A stretch of 64,000 bases of DNA from Apis mellifera (GCF_003254395.2 NC_037639.1:7988501-8052500), one strand, 5' to 3'. Shown: positions 1 to 12,078, numbered from the stretch's first letter. A program made the numbers and translations. Notes: generated by a model from the sequence alone, not told the origin.

Positions 1-993
1 CGTATCACTGTATTAATTTGAATATCTATTTTTATGATACATTCAGGACGACAAGTTGAATTCGAGCACAATTAATATTTATCTATCAATTTTTTAAGTT
101 ACTTTAGTTACTTAAAGAGTTAAATGAAACAAAAATAATCCAACTTGTTCCAAAAATTGACCCGGCAACCTAAGCCCCGGAATAAAAACGCATAAAAGCA
201 GCGTGCAGTAATCAGATTGAATAATCTCCACCGGCCCGTAACGGGTCCAATAAAGTTGTTTTGGTCTGTTCCCCCGGTTCAGGGACCGCTATCTCGCCGC
301 TTTTCACAAAGCGCGTCAGCCTCAGAGGACCAAAACGAGGTAGAGCCGGACGAAGAAAAAGGAGAGCGAGCGAAGGACGGTGGTGGTACGGAGGGGGGGT
401 GGTGGTGCTAGCCATATATACGACGGCCCCCATTGAACGTCGTACTTTGAAAACTTTGGACGTTAAGAGAAAGGGTAGTTGGCTGCTCAGGACGTATTGT
501 AAAGGCTCTCTCCCGCTCCTGGGCGACGGGGATGGCCGCCTTTGGCGGTAGGGTGGCGCTACCAGGACATCCTAGACATCGCTTCGATTTAAGGAGTGCC
601 AGACCCGAGCAGAGAGAGATTTTGGATTTTATCGAGGAACTAGCTGTTCTTTGGAGTGAACACGGTCGATGAAACGCTGGTAAAATGGAAGACACGGGGA
701 TTAGCGAGAATAATATCGCGGGACGGAGGAATTCTTGGAAGAATCGATCGGCTCGAGGCAATCGGATGGGCGAGATATCGTTGAGAAGAAATTCTGAAAA
801 TAGTTCTGGAATTTTTCCTCGTTTCTCTCGCTAATGGACGAGTGATTAATTTTTAGACGGAGAATATATGAGTTTGCTCCTTTGAACGAAACGTCTTATT
901 TCAATCTTGGAACGAGAGAGAGAAAGAGAGAATCTAAGTGAGAACGAGATTTTCGTTTAAGCAAAGCATTCCAGACTACCCGTTTTCTTTCAG
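1..993. other. No gene recognised; GC-patchy leader region
   Basis: AT-rich to about 200, then GC-rich with CpG and runs of G (near 390-405). A TATA-like CATAAAAG (191-198) lies 22 bases before an initiator-like TCAGATT (212-218), closer than usual. A pyrimidine-rich acceptor-like site ends at about 280 and is followed by an open frame to 411. None of this amounts to a gene. Confidence 0.5.
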
Positions 994-1176
994 GGGAACA
1001 AGTCGAAGAAAAAAGGAGAGCATCGGCTAAAACAGTCGATAGCTGGAGAGGATACAGACAAAGGTCCCGGGACTAAGAAGAACCCTTTGAAGAAATCCTT
1101 CGCGTTCCTGCTCGATTTCCCGTTGCGTCAAAAAGTTGGCTGCATTCTTCTCAAAGGAATCTTCCGCTTTGGTTAA
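994..1176 (+). CDS. Possible 3' terminal coding exon, unknown product
   Basis: I do not recognise this protein. A very good acceptor (CCCGTTTTCTTTCAG, ending at 993) is followed by 60 sense codons and a TAA in the phase-0 frame. The predicted segment is lysine-rich and hydrophilic in its first half and hydrophobic near its end (FAFLLDF). There is no in-frame upstream ATG close by, so it would need an upstream exon; an open frame behind another acceptor-like site near 281-340 could supply one, but its donor is weak. A 60-codon open frame behind a good acceptor is expected by chance somewhere in a window this size. Confidence 0.14.
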   Translation, partial: GNKSKKKGEHRLKQSIAGEDTDKGPGTKKNPLKKSFAFLLDFPLRQKVGCILLKGIFRFG

Positions 1177-4100
1177 CAATTACTCCAAGCGGTGCAAAGC
1201 GATGGCAAGACTTTTTTTTTTTGAGAAGTATTTCTCGCGAGAATTATTCGAATGATTCTGAGATAGAAATGATAGGGAATGGACGAAATATATCCATCAT
1301 GAAACGATTTCTCTATTTTATCTTTCGAAAATAATTAAAATTGAAATAAGAATCAACCGCCAATTATTGTATCAAAAACGCCCCTCCTTATCGAACCGTA
1401 TTGCATCTTGGAGATTAATTAACTCATCATTACATCTACTAAAGAAGATTCAAATGATTACTTAGACGACTTAAACGATTCTTAAGATATTTTCAAAGTG
1501 ACGTATTTTCAGTTTCTTCTTCGTTGCATTACGATACTTGCAACTTTCCAACACACACTTCGATCTAACCTTTCCTCGTCGCCTCGACAAATTTTCAAAC
1601 TTGTGAGAGGGGAAGGGCGGAATTGTCTCGGCTGTTTCGAATTCGCGTTATTAGGAGGACAATCAGGGCCATTCGAAGCCATTTTCCATCTCGACGCGAA
1701 CACTACTAACGTAACAACGCTTCGGGTCCATTTCGTAAGCTTTCGTAAAGATAGCTTTTAGTCCGCGACATCCACGTCTGCAGGTGCAGCTCGATGGTAG
1801 GAAATGGTTGAAACGCAAGGATTCGCGCTAATGAAGGACGAGGCAAGGGTAGGTGGGCCTGTACAACGAGCAAAGGCCAACAGGTCGCCATTAGAGCATA
1901 CTGTTTCCAACTACTAATAGCCAATTCATGCGGCCGCCCAGCCGAGCCCTGTCCGACAGTTTCACCCCTTCTGTTGTAGCTACCGCGACCAAGATCGTCT
2001 CGCCCCACATAAATAGACGCGCGGCCATTGGGAACACCCTTCGCCTTTCGATCCTGCCGATTTACGTGCCATCTAGCGTGTAACCAACTCCAACGCACGC
2101 TTCCATGTGGCTTCCAAGTGAATTACCAGTATCTATCCCGCGAAATTACTCCATTCTCCGAAACTCAACTTTCCTTCCAGATCAATCCATTTTCTATATC
2201 TCCCTTTTCCATTGGATTTCGATTTTCAATTTGTACTTTTTTTCTTTTTTTTTATGGAATATTTAAAACGATAATCGATAACGTTCATATATATCGTATT
2301 ATTACTTATCTCAATCTATTCATATATTTTATATTTCAATACGACGCTACAATAGAACTATCCAATATTGTTATAATATCGATAATAATCTTCTGCAACT
2401 TTTACCCGAGAGTACATTGAGAAATCCAATAACAATCTCCACCCCAAGATCAATCTTTCTATATAATCTTGTTTACCACGAGAGAGAGAGAAGCGAAGGA
2501 TATTAAACCCCGGCGTAGAGATCGTGGAGGAGCGAAATCGACAAGAGGGCACGGATACCGACGTCCACCACCCACTCAAATCTCCAAGTTGGCCGTCGGG
2601 TTGGCTCGGCGTCGATGGAACGCATCGGCCAACTTTCTTGCATCTTATTCCTTACCTTAGGGGGTAAGGAGATTCGAAAGGAGGAGGGGAGATGTTCTAT
2701 ACATTGGCCGGGGTGGGTGGTGGTGGTAGCTACCAACGGATATACGACCTATTCCCAACGGCTCGCACCCTCTTCGGTACAATGGTTGGGTCCTCGTCTT
2801 GCGCGCGTTCTGCCCGCGTAATTACGAGGGGAAAATTAAGCACCGACACAGCCGCCGGTCGGTCGACCTGTCGGTCCTTTCGCTCGGTTAACGAGAACGA
2901 GACAAGCCGCGGAACGTGGGCGAGGGAGGGACGAGGACACGAGGGCCAAGAAAGAGAGGGAGAAAAGGAACCACGTTCCTGGATGCGAGAAGGACAATGA
3001 GGAGGAGACGCGGGTCCTGTGCCAGCCAACCGGCTAAGACTTCTTAGATCTCGGCAATGGATCCAGCCACAAAGCGGCCATTAAAAGATCGTATCATCCG
3101 GCGTTACGGCTTTTGAAATCCTTCCTCTTTCGAGATATTTCAACGAAAGGGTACCGAGGGCTGTATGCGCCATCTTATTCATGATTAAAAAAAGTTATTG
3201 TTACTCCTTTTCGCGCGATATTATATTGGATTCTTTTTTCTCTTCGTCTCTCTTCTCGCCTCGGGGAGTTGGATGATAAGCTCGTGACGGAAGAAACGTT
3301 TTTCATTGAAAAAGGAACGTTATGAAAATCTCTATGGAATAAACGAATTATATGAGAGTACAGTTAAATTCTTAATATTGAGGAAAATGTTGATAAAACA
3401 ATGAGAATCGATTACAAAGTCTCGAAGCTGGGAATTAACTAGCTAATACCAATTCAAAGTATCGTATTTGCTATCTCCTTGTTCGATCAACAAATTCAAG
3501 AAACGCGCAATTTCAACAAACTTTCGCCTACATCTTATATGCTTTTTTCTAATAGAATCTATCCACCTCTCGCGATATTTTACCTTCTTTTATGTATGAT
3601 TCCACAAACTTGCACGATCGCTAAACCGAGAAACTTATGTAACGGAAGTTGCACGCTTATACCGCTTGTATGGAGGAGGACACGAGGTTCAACGATATCA
3701 TCGTGGCACCGTGCAAGTGCCTCTTCTTTTTCTTTTTTTTTCGGCCGCCACACGATCGAGCTCTCCACTTTCTTAATCCGTTTCACCGCGCAGAAGATTA
3801 TTTTACGATCCTGCGGTGCCATGGCATCAGCTGCGTCTACGACGCGACCCTAACCTCCCCCCTTCCCCCAGCGAGGAGAGGGAAAAATGGTGGGACGTCG
3901 ATGAGGAACCGAGCTCTAATGCGAGTTAATAATACTTCCCTAATTTTTAAGAGTCGCTGCATTATTTATGCGACACAGTTATGAATCGATATTTAGAAAC
4001 CGTTCCATTAACTTAAATTTTTATTTAAGAGAACAATGTTTTCAAATATTAATGTAACAGAAAATCATGTTACGTATGTTTCTCTTTCGTACATTTCGTA

Positions 4101-4180
4101 ACACTAGACGACGAAATTAAAAATTTATCGTCGCGATTTATTTAAAAAAAAAAACTTCTTTTAGCAGAAGTTCATTTCAA
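1177..4180. other. No gene recognised; mixed AT-rich and GC-rich DNA
   Basis: Contains an open frame at 1498-1761 on the plus strand behind an acceptor-like TATTTTCAG, without ATG and with an overlapping antisense frame. It also holds CpG-rich stretches at about 1.9-2.1 and 2.7-3.1 kb and AT-rich spacers at 2.2-2.45, 3.3-3.5 and 3.96-4.18 kb. I see no convincing exon, RNA gene or mobile element. Confidence 0.5.
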
Positions 4181-4184
4181 CAAA

Positions 4185-4814
4185 CTAGAGTTCGTGAAAC
4201 TTTCGACCATTCTGAATATTGCAACCGTACGAGCGCGAGCGAGCATCATCTTCACCTATCCAAACCTGAAACCTCTGAATAGCTAAGGAGCGAAACAAAA
4301 ACTCTCTATCTTGAAAATTAATCGGGCCAGGATTTCTCCTGTAAGAAGAGGCGGCATCGAGGTGCCGAAGTAAGACGAACCGGAAGAAACTTTGCCCGAA
4401 TACCTTACCTACACCTACGCCATCCTCGAGTGTAATGGGTATATATACGAAGTAACGTTTCAAAAGGTCCCGTTTAATGTCCGACAAAGGGGCCGAACGA
4501 GGAAACCTTGGCGTGGCCGTAGCCGGACAAAAGCGGTCGCCGCGATAATTATCGTCTAACGGGCGAAAGGCAAGGAGACGGCGCGTCCACGTGAACGACG
4601 CAACGACGACGACGAGGACGAGGACGACGACGATGGCGAGAATACCAGGATGGAGAAGCTGACTGAGCTTCGCCGAGTTTCTAGCCAACCAAGCAACCAT
4701 CCAGAGTGGTCGCTGGACAAAGTTTCCGCTCGGTCGTCGGGGCTTCCAGGCTTCTGGAAACTTTCGGACCAACCCCCGGCGGACAGTCGCCGAGGACAGG
4801 GCGTCTTTGTCCAC
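4185..4814 (-). CDS. 209-codon open frame, probably not a gene
   Basis: This is one of the longest frames not wholly made of simple repeat. It begins at GTG, not ATG. A valine/leucine-rich stretch in the middle, which would look like a membrane segment, comes directly from the (ACG)n/(GACGAG)n repeat at 4595-4634 read in antisense. The rest is CpG-rich sequence that is poor in stops on both strands, and a plus-strand frame (4650-4973) overlaps its 5' half. No family resemblance is visible. I record it for its length only. Confidence 0.1.
   Translation of the reverse strand: MDKDALSSATVRRGLVRKFPEAWKPRRPSGNFVQRPLWMVAWLARNSAKLSQLLHPGILAIVVVLVLVVVVASFTWTRRLLAFRPLDDNYRGDRFCPATATPRFPRSAPLSDIKRDLLKRYFVYIPITLEDGVGVGKVFGQSFFRFVLLRHLDAASSYRRNPGPINFQDREFLFRSLAIQRFQVWIGEDDARSRSYGCNIQNGRKFHEL
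4595..4634. repeat. ACG/AGG trinucleotide microsatellite
   Basis: Imperfect (ACG)n interrupted by AGG, about 13 units. It is one of three CGA/TCG-type trinucleotide repeats in the window (also near 24.29 and 40.16 kb). Confidence 0.85.
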
Positions 4815-4959
4815 CTACCTGCTCTGACCACCGGCTGCAAACACGGCCGCTGCAGTAATTGCAATAAACGTCTACTCGACGATGGGGAATTTGTTCGTCT
4901 ACGTGGAGACCGCCTTGGACGGCGAGAAAATCGATTCGCTTGTTTCCTCCGTCCATTCG

Positions 4960-7600
4960 GGGCGAGGATTTAATGGAAAGACCCGTCGGAAAATCGTGAC
5001 ACGACGAATCGTCGAAAATTATCGCGAGAAGGATCTCGTTTTAAACGATTATGGCCGCTGTCGCAAATTCTTCTCCCGTTTACATTACATTATTCGAAAG
5101 ACGGAGAATAAAGATTTCATTATGGCTCCTTCCAAAGTTCTCAAAGTTATTTCTATATACTCGGAATATTAGAAGATATATATATCTTGGAAATCGTTCT
5201 AATTGATCGCATAGCTTTTCGAAACTTCAAGATTTATGACGGAAAACGAGAAAGAGAAGAGTAAAGGGTAAATTCTAACTGTTTAGAATCTATCCAATCG
5301 AGCATCATCGAAACAGCGAATTTTAGCATTAACACAAAACTATATAGGAAGATGGATCTACCTCCAGATAGACGTATCCCGAGAAATCCAGCGGCAAATC
5401 TCAGAATTCATCTCTCGTCTCTCGCCAAGCAACCAATTACAGTATTTTCCAGCAGAACGACGCGCTCCTCCTTATGTCCCCCTCTAGCCCTCCCCCATTT
5501 CCTCCCTCCCCCTCCAGTTGGTGTCTCTCTTATGGAGCGTATGTAAATTAGACTCTCTGTTCGAAAGCGCGGCTTCCTTCAGAATCTCGTCCCTCGCCTC
5601 GCCTCTCCTCCTCTCTTTCTCTCTCCCTCTCTCGCCGGAGCTCGCACATGGGGTCCTAAGACCACGAACGCCGCCGCTGATGGGTTTGTATTCTAATTTC
5701 GGGCTTTGGTTTTCGCCCGGCTTTCCTCTCGCTCGCGAGACAAGCCAAGGTAACGGCGGCTCCAAGAGGGTGAGAGCGGGGCTCGAAGAGGGGCAACGTT
5801 TTCCAACGCTGCAGCAACCGCCCACGAGGATGGAAATCGCTTTCCGACTAATCCCAACGGAGCGTTCCAACCCCCCCCTCCCCCCTCGCGACGCGATCCA
5901 CCTTTTCTTATCCTCCCCTCCCCCCAACTCTCTTTCCTTCCCAGGCTGCCGAGGCTGGGCAAGGCCGAGGAATGCCGGATTTTAATATACGTGAAATTAA
6001 AATTACACTCCTCTATTTGCATCGCGTAATGGGAAAAAGAACGATTCTCGCGAGATGGAGGAGCGGGGTGGAGAAGGGGGGAGTGTTCGAGTTAAAGGAG
6101 ATCGATATCGATATCCATTTATCGCGGAATTTTTTTTGATATTCAATCGAATTCTATACGATAGATCAGATTACGTTTCGTGGATTAACTTTTTCTTCAT
6201 CTGTATTGTGAAATTTTACTTTGATATATTCTTCGATCGAGACGTTATATTTCGAAACGATGTAATTAATGACGAATGACAGGGGAGGAATCGAAGGAGC
6301 GATGTTTATTTTTCGAGATACGTTCGAGGCAAGGAAGTGTATGTTTTAGGGTTAAACGAGTCCAGGGAAGGTGAATCGAGACGCAAAGACCTGTGAAATG
6401 GCCTCTTTTCCCCGAGTGACCCGCCGCCACTGAATGCAGCCTCCCTTGCCACAGGAAAAAAAAAAAAGCGCGGCTGCCACCCTTCCTGTCGACCCCGTTC
6501 AAAAAAATTGTCTAACAACCCTAACGCATCTCTTCCTTGTCCCTTCCTCTTCCTGTTTCCCCGGTATATAATACGCTTAAAAATAAATATCGGGAATCGA
6601 TCGTTTCCCAAAATAATTAACCATGCGCGACGTTGCGCACCGTGAACGCACCGAGAACTCTCCGCGTGAAAACCACCCCTTTCTGCATGCGAGGGAGAAG
6701 AATCAACCGCGAGAAAATCGCGATTGAAGTTTCACAGTTCGATTAAACTGTATCGAGGTCACCGATAATTCGTTCCATTGATTGATTCCTCTTTTTAACG
6801 AAATTAAAAATGTTAAACTTTCGTCCAACTTTCGTTAACGTTTCGAAACAACAGAAATTTAATTAATTTGAATTAACGCACGCGTCTTAAAAAAACTTGT
6901 TCGCTTCAAACCTAAGCGACGAACAACAAATCAATCAAATATCCCGCAAAATATAAACGAATAATATCCACGAACGAAACTAAACTCTCGTATATTCGTT
7001 TCGAATCCCGTGAAAATCGCAATTTCGATTTTGATCAGGCCGCATGACGTTAAGTCGGTCGTGCTTTAATTCGCAGGTTTATGCCCTGGGATAGGCGAAC
7101 ATTAATTTAGATTACGCCTCTAGCCGGTTGTGGCTAGCGAGGATAAGGGATGCCAGGACCCCGGAATTGAAACCTCGTCCGCGGCCAGAGGGAGCTATAC
7201 GTTACACACGCCTTTCGCTATTAAGTCGCAAGCCTCAAGTCCTCTTGGCGAACTCCGACCGGGGCAATATGATCCGAGCCCGAGGTATTGAACGAAAGGA
7301 AATCCTTATCATCGGCCAAGGTACACGGGAGATTCGAGATAGGGGAGATGGGACAGTGTGGTAGTAGGGCAGAGGAATACTCTCCATAGAGGTCCGACGA
7401 AGTCCTAACCGCGGCCTAACGACGGCTATCAGCGGTATATCGGGGGTGGAGAGAGGCTCAGATCTTATCGGTGCGTTACCACCTAAGCTGTTTGCGTCTT
7501 GTAAACTCGAAGATTACGGAATAGCTACACGTCTCTCTCTCTCTCTCTTTCGCCGATCTCCATCCTCCTCCTTCGCCTCTGTCTTTCATCCTTTGCTCCT
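4960..7600. other. No gene recognised; includes pyrimidine-rich tract
   Basis: A C/T-rich tract occupies about 5460-5660 and a second C-rich stretch 5865-5945. AT-rich spacers lie at 5.1-5.35, 6.1-6.28 and 6.75-7.02 kb. Open frames of 147-155 codons on both strands at 5.48-5.99 kb are antisense mirrors over the C/T-rich sequence. (CT)n runs at 7531-7549. Confidence 0.5.
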
Positions 7601-7637
7601 TCCCGAGATACCAGATAACGCGACCGTCCTGGAAACC

Positions 7638-7656
7638 CGTGGACCGAGGGTCCACG
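7638..7656. other. GC-rich perfect hairpin
   Basis: Arms CGTGGACC (7638-7645) and GGTCCACG (7649-7656) are exact reverse complements around a GAG loop. A later copy of GTGGA follows at about 7662. The function is unknown; it could form in RNA or as a small cruciform. Confidence 0.6.
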
Positions 7657-7894
7657 CGAGTGTGGATGGAGGAACCTTGCAAGGCATTCAATGTGTGAAT
7701 TGCGGCGTCTCTCTCTCCCTTCATCCTCGACCTATCCACGCGCGTGCAAGACCTTGCATAAGAACGAGTTTGATTTGAACGTCGATACAGATTGAGATAT
7801 CGGGGACGCGTTCAACTTTGGAAATTTGGTAAAGTATATTAAGAAGAAAGAATCCTCTGAAACGATTTATCAGAAGTCCTGTAGGATCTTATCT

Positions 7895-8053
7895 ATTGAT
7901 TCTTTGAATCAATATGATGGATGATACTGTAAAAAAAAAGGTGTTATTCGTTCTATTTATCAGTTCCTAGAAGTAATAGTTTTTAGGACTATTGCTCTGA
8001 TTCTTAGAAAATGAAACTTATCTCTGAGACATTCCAATAAATTACTTCTAGGA
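7895..8053. other. Cluster of inverted repeats in AT-rich DNA
   Basis: A tight hairpin with arms ATTGATTC (7895-7902) and GAATCAAT (7906-7913) and a 3-base loop is followed by a wider inverted repeat, CCTAGAAGTAAT (7966-7977) against ATTACTTCTAGG (8041-8052). The wide repeat extends by one further pair and encloses a short AATAGT/ACTATT stem. The structure is visible directly. It could be a structured RNA or the remnant of an inverted-repeat element; I cannot tell which. Confidence 0.5.
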
Positions 8054-8200
8054 GAAAAAAAAGTCTCTATAGAAATATCGACTTTGTTATAAATACACAA
8101 CAAAGAAAATCTGTACGTTCTCACAAGCTATATATATATATAACGAAAGGAATATTTAAGAGACATACCGCGCTCAGTCACTTCGAACTCGTCGATCTTC

Positions 8201-8482
8201 TTAATCGAATGAGAAATCTGTTCGGCCAACTTGGGATCTATTCACATTCGTCACGTAGATACCGTCGATACTTGAGGATTCGCGTACACGGAGGGGGTGG
8301 GGGATGATTATTATGCAAAGTAACCAAGTTTCCGCGTAGGGTGTGAGCAGTATGGAAGAAGAACGTCCGCGGGATCGTCGGTGGAATCGTGGATTCCAGC
8401 GGCCAAAGTAATAACTTGAGAGGAGGACTGTATCGCGTTTAGCTCGAACACGTACGAAAGTGGATAAGCAAGCGAACTTCAT
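8201..8482 (-). CDS. Possible 93-residue open frame, unknown product
   Basis: On the minus strand, an ATG at 8482 with a purine at -3 opens 93 codons ending in TAA. The first residues (MKFACLSTFV) are mildly signal-peptide-like, and a second hydrophobic stretch (TWLLCIIII) lies about two thirds along. The middle is arginine/serine-rich. There is no splice-site support and no family recognised. In sequence of this composition such a frame is well within chance, so this is a weak candidate. Confidence 0.1.
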   Translation of the reverse strand: MKFACLSTFVRVRAKRDTVLLSSYYFGRWNPRFHRRSRGRSSSILLTPYAETWLLCIIIIPHPLRVRESSSIDGIYVTNVNRSQVGRTDFSFD

Positions 8483-9404
8483 GACACGTCTGGAATTGCT
8501 TATAAGTGACAAAGGCCGTGCACCACCACGTGTATTTCCATCCAGTCTGAAACTCTTCTCCTCCTATGCGCGTTTAACGTTATCCCTATCGACGAGAGAG
8601 AGGCAGACCCCTTTTGGATGTAGACGATGCCTTGTACCCGGCGACCCTGTACCCGTAGTTAGGCCACATTAGTAATCTCCCCTAGGTGTTCTTGGATTCT
8701 ATGTCCTCGACGTGTACCGACGGGTCATTATTATGAATTCAAGTCCGAGTTTCAGAGCCGATGTATTATCAGCTAGATCATTATTGAAAATGGGGTTGGA
8801 TGATTTCGGGGATTACTCGAAATATTGATGAGGTGGTTGAAGTTGGAGAAATTGTGAAATATTTCTAACAATTATGGGATAAGTATTCTTTTGTAAAAAG
8901 AAAAAAAAATGACGCATAGTAATTGATACGTAATTTAGATCACTCTTTACAGAATAATTTATAATTCTTTTTTGGCCCAAGGTTCTTTCCTACGTTCCAT
9001 TAATATTTTTTGTTCCTTTCCTTTAATATTTCGAAAGATCAAAGCTTCCCTCTATTCCATTCTAAATATCAAATATATTACAATTTTAGATCGAAAAAAA
9101 ACTCTCGCGAATTGAAAAAAAAAAGGAGAGAGAGAGAAATCCGCAAGATCTCAAATTGTTACGAGAATAATTTCGCGATTTACAAAATTTCAACCCTCGA
9201 AAAGTCTTTTCCACCCTCGTTCCACCGTCGAATCGCGTTTTTCCGCCAATACACGCCACCCCGTCGCCTCGTTCGCAGCCACTATCGGTGTAACAACTGT
9301 TACGATTCGCAGGTCGGACGATCCACGGTCACGAACCGTTTAACCGCGTGCTCGTTAACGGTGGGCTAATTAATACGCGGCGCGAGTATCGAGCAAATGT
9401 TTCC
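8483..9404. other. No gene recognised
   Basis: CpG-rich to about 8660, then AT-rich with A-runs near 8898, 9096 and 9115. A frame of 119 codons (9010-9369) runs through the AT-rich part with no ATG near its start. There is no splice-site support. Confidence 0.5.
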
Positions 9405-9425
9405 AGAGAGAGAGAGAGAGAGAGA
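9405..9425. repeat. (AG)n microsatellite
   Basis: An uninterrupted AG run of about ten units, followed by shorter GA-rich bursts to about 9448. It sits just upstream of a TATATACTATATA stretch (9490-9502), an arrangement also seen in GAGA-type insect promoters. Confidence 0.85.
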
Positions 9426-9475
9426 TAATGAGAGAGAGAAAGAGAAAGTGGAGGCTCGGTTAGGTCGAGGAGAAA

Positions 9476-9580
9476 ATGGCGCGAGGCTGTATATACTATA
9501 TACTATTCCTCGCGAGATTATTCGTGTCCAGTGAAATCGGTATCGGCGCGAGGACCTCGACGACCCCTCTCGTCACGTGA
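9476..9580 (+). CDS. Possible 34-residue small open frame with hydrophobic leader
   Basis: ATG at 9476 in a good context (A at -3, G at +4) opens 34 codons to TGA. The N-terminus (MARGCIYYILFLARLFVSS) resembles a signal peptide or membrane anchor, but the hydrophobic part coincides with the TATATACTATATA repeat and may be an accident of composition. The upstream (AG)n and the TATA-like stretch could instead mark a promoter overlapping this position. No known peptide is recognised. Confidence 0.08.
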   Translation: MARGCIYYILFLARLFVSSEIGIGARTSTTPLVT

Positions 9581-11308
9581 CGAATACGAAATCGACGAGT
9601 CGGTCTCCGGAGGGTCGAAGGGTCGTTTCCATCGCCTTACGGGTTCGCGCCAGACCAAATTAACCATGAATGGCCAATTAACCTGGAGACTGTGCCAACT
9701 AACCGCCATGGCCGACGTTACCCGTGAACCGAATTGATCGTTGCCCCCTCGGTTGGACAGTTAATCGTCGCCCGCCGCTCTGAGGAATGAAAGAGGAAAG
9801 GAATTAGAGGGATTCGAATCTTTCTCTGATTGTTATCCCGACAAACAGGTTGGAAGATAGTGTAAGTAAGAGATGATGATACATCGTAAAACTTGAATTC
9901 AAATTCCAATTGAAAATCGAAAAATTAAATTCAAGTAAGAATTTATATATAGAATAGAAATAGAACTTTCAAAGGAATATAAAAAAAAAAGAATCATATC
10001 AATCACTAGTATCAATATCGAAATAAATAAAATTATTATGATATTCTAAAGAAGAAAAATGAAAGATCAATTTTATTTTATATAAAATATTCAAACTCAA
10101 AAAAAAAATATTTTAATCAAAGAACAAATCTACCCGGATCAATCTACACGTTTAAATGGAATATAATAATTCAGAACCGGTTATGAAATTCGAGGAACAG
10201 TTGCGCGAATCGCTCGAATCTTCGCAATCGTTTTCGGTGAAACACGAGATTGGGGGAGGTTTGTGAAAAAGAAGCAACCCCTATTTCGCACACAACCGAA
10301 GACCCGTTTCTAAACAGTGTTTTTCCCCGTGAAGAGGAGAAGAGGGTGTAGGGGAGAGGGAAGGGCTGCCATACCACGCGATGGTACATTTTTAATTACT
10401 TACACCCACGCAGCTGCATCGCGCGATGACTATAAATCAAGCGGAGCGCCGCCCAGCAAAGTAATTACAGCTTGAATTTTAGATAATGTTGCCGCAAGCA
10501 CGGTTCACCTTAGTTCCATCCCTTACACCGTCCCCCTCCCCAACACTTTTCATCCCGCCAGTTGTGGATATTGTCTTGAACCGGTTGTAAATAAGTCGTT
10601 CCCGGGACTCTTTGTTAATCGACAAGTTTTTTAATCGCGATGTGGCGCCTCAGATGGTCGAGTTCAACTTTCAGATTGAATTTCTTCTTATGATGAGATC
10701 GAATAATTCGAATAGATCGTGATGAGTTTCGAAAGTATATTCATAATTCTTTTTATCAATCATCCACGCAAATACAAAAGAAAAAACACGATCACACGAT
10801 ATATCATATATATATTCCTCTCCTAACCTAAATGCAAAACAATCCTGATTCGAAATCGATTCGAAGCTATTTTTTCCAACGGCATTTGGTCGACGATTAA
10901 AACGACGATAAAGATATCCTCGATTACACAAATAAATGCTAATTACCCTCGCTAATTTCTTCCTCCCCCCAACATCACGTGTCTTCCTCCCCCTGGCTCG
11001 CGAGCCTCATCGCCGCGGAATAGTTTCGCGATTTGTCACGGCTGATGACACCGCTAAGTATAGACCGCCGCGGTTAAATTGAAGACGAGGGGGGGTGGGT
11101 GGCCCGGCCCCCCCTCCGACGTTGGAATTGTTTACATAATTATGCGCCAATTAAGAGAGAGGGAGGAAGGGGATCGCTGGCGAGGGCAACAGCCATTTCG
11201 ATTCGGGCGCAATTAAGTTGCGGTTGAGGAAAAACGTCGAGAAAAAAAAAAGACACGCAAGGAAAGAGTGGAATTTAATTAGGAGCTCGTGCTCTCTCGT
11301 ATTTCCAG
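9581..11308. other. No gene recognised
   Basis: CpG-rich to about 9780, AT-rich 9.8-10.2 kb, mixed to 10.6 kb, AT-rich 10.67-10.95 kb, then a GC-rich patch with G- and C-runs near 11.09-11.12 kb. A minus-strand GTAAGT donor lies just downstream of a short ATG frame (10404-10419). Confidence 0.5.
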
Positions 11309-11346
11309 GCAGCCATGAAGAAACAAGACGGAGCCGCGGTGTACAC
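11309..11346 (+). CDS. Possible micro-exon with start codon and strong donor
   Basis: An acceptor-like CGTATTTCCAG ends at 11308. The 38 bases that follow contain an ATG in a good context (GCAGCCATGA, at 11315) and end at a GTAAGG donor (11347). A very strong acceptor (CTTCTATCTTCCCACAG) ends at 11753, giving a possible 407-base intron. Joining the two gives a stop after about 14 codons, so if the transcript is real it is more likely untranslated or non-coding. No product is recognised. Confidence 0.12.
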
Positions 11347-11409
11347 GTAAGGGTAAGAACGAGTCGAAAGATAAAACGAGACGCGAGGGGGGTTCTCTCG
11401 AATCGGAGA

Positions 11410-11475
11410 AAAACACAGTGTGCACGAGTGAGAGAGAGGGAGGGAAGGAGGGAAGAAGGGAGAGGAGGAGAGAAA
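11410..11475. repeat. GA-rich low-complexity tract
   Basis: AGAGAGAGGGAGGGAAGGAGG-like purine-rich sequence. Read in antisense it produces the serine/leucine-rich frame at 11151-11537. Confidence 0.7.
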
Positions 11476-11878
11476 TTATCGAACCGTGGAGAGAAGAACG
11501 TAAGCGGCGGAGGTATCGTCAAGCGAAGACATAACAATCAGGAATATGATAACACGCGGAGGATGGATGGTTACCTTCACCTCAGATCTTGGCGAGGATT
11601 CTGAGAAGGCGGGTTGACGGAGAGGGATGCTGAAGCGAGATGAAAGATGATGAGTGAAGGAACCGCGGCAAGGGTAGGAGGCGCTTAATTAGAGCCAGAC
11701 TTCCGTAGGATGCTTGAGGCTTCCCTACGCTCTAAACTTCTATCTTCCCACAGTTTATCCCCGTAAAGTGGCTATCTTGAAATTACCCTCGAAATTATAT
11801 CGAATTTCGGACTTCGATCCTCCGATTTTTCTTTTACATCTCTCTCGCTGATTTTTTACATTTTCGATTCGATATTTC

Positions 11879-11900
11879 TTTTTTTTTTTTTTTTTTTTTT
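11879..11900. repeat. Poly(T) run
   Basis: Twenty-two consecutive T. It could be a decayed retroposon tail in antisense, but no element body is visible next to it. Confidence 0.9.
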
Positions 11901-12051
11901 TATTTTAGAGAAAATAAGGGTTTCGATTTATATTGCAAGTTTCGAAACATACTTTAAACACCTTGAATAAAATCACGACAAACATCGCGAGATAGATATT
12001 ATCGAGTTTGATAATTGATTGAAAGAACGAAAATTTAGCTAAGCTTCGAAT

Positions 12052-12078
12052 AAAAAAAAAAAAAAAAAGAAAAAAAAA
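12052..12078. repeat. Poly(A) run with one G
   Basis: Seventeen A, one G, eight A. There is no visible retroposon body or target-site duplication. Confidence 0.85.

Noticed and set aside
5484..5985. 147- and 155-codon frames on opposite strands
   Set aside because: C/T-rich low-complexity DNA poor in stops in both directions; no splice or start evidence.
11879..12078. Poly(T) and poly(A) as ends of a retroposon
   Set aside because: The intervening 150 bases show no element body and no target-site duplication was found.
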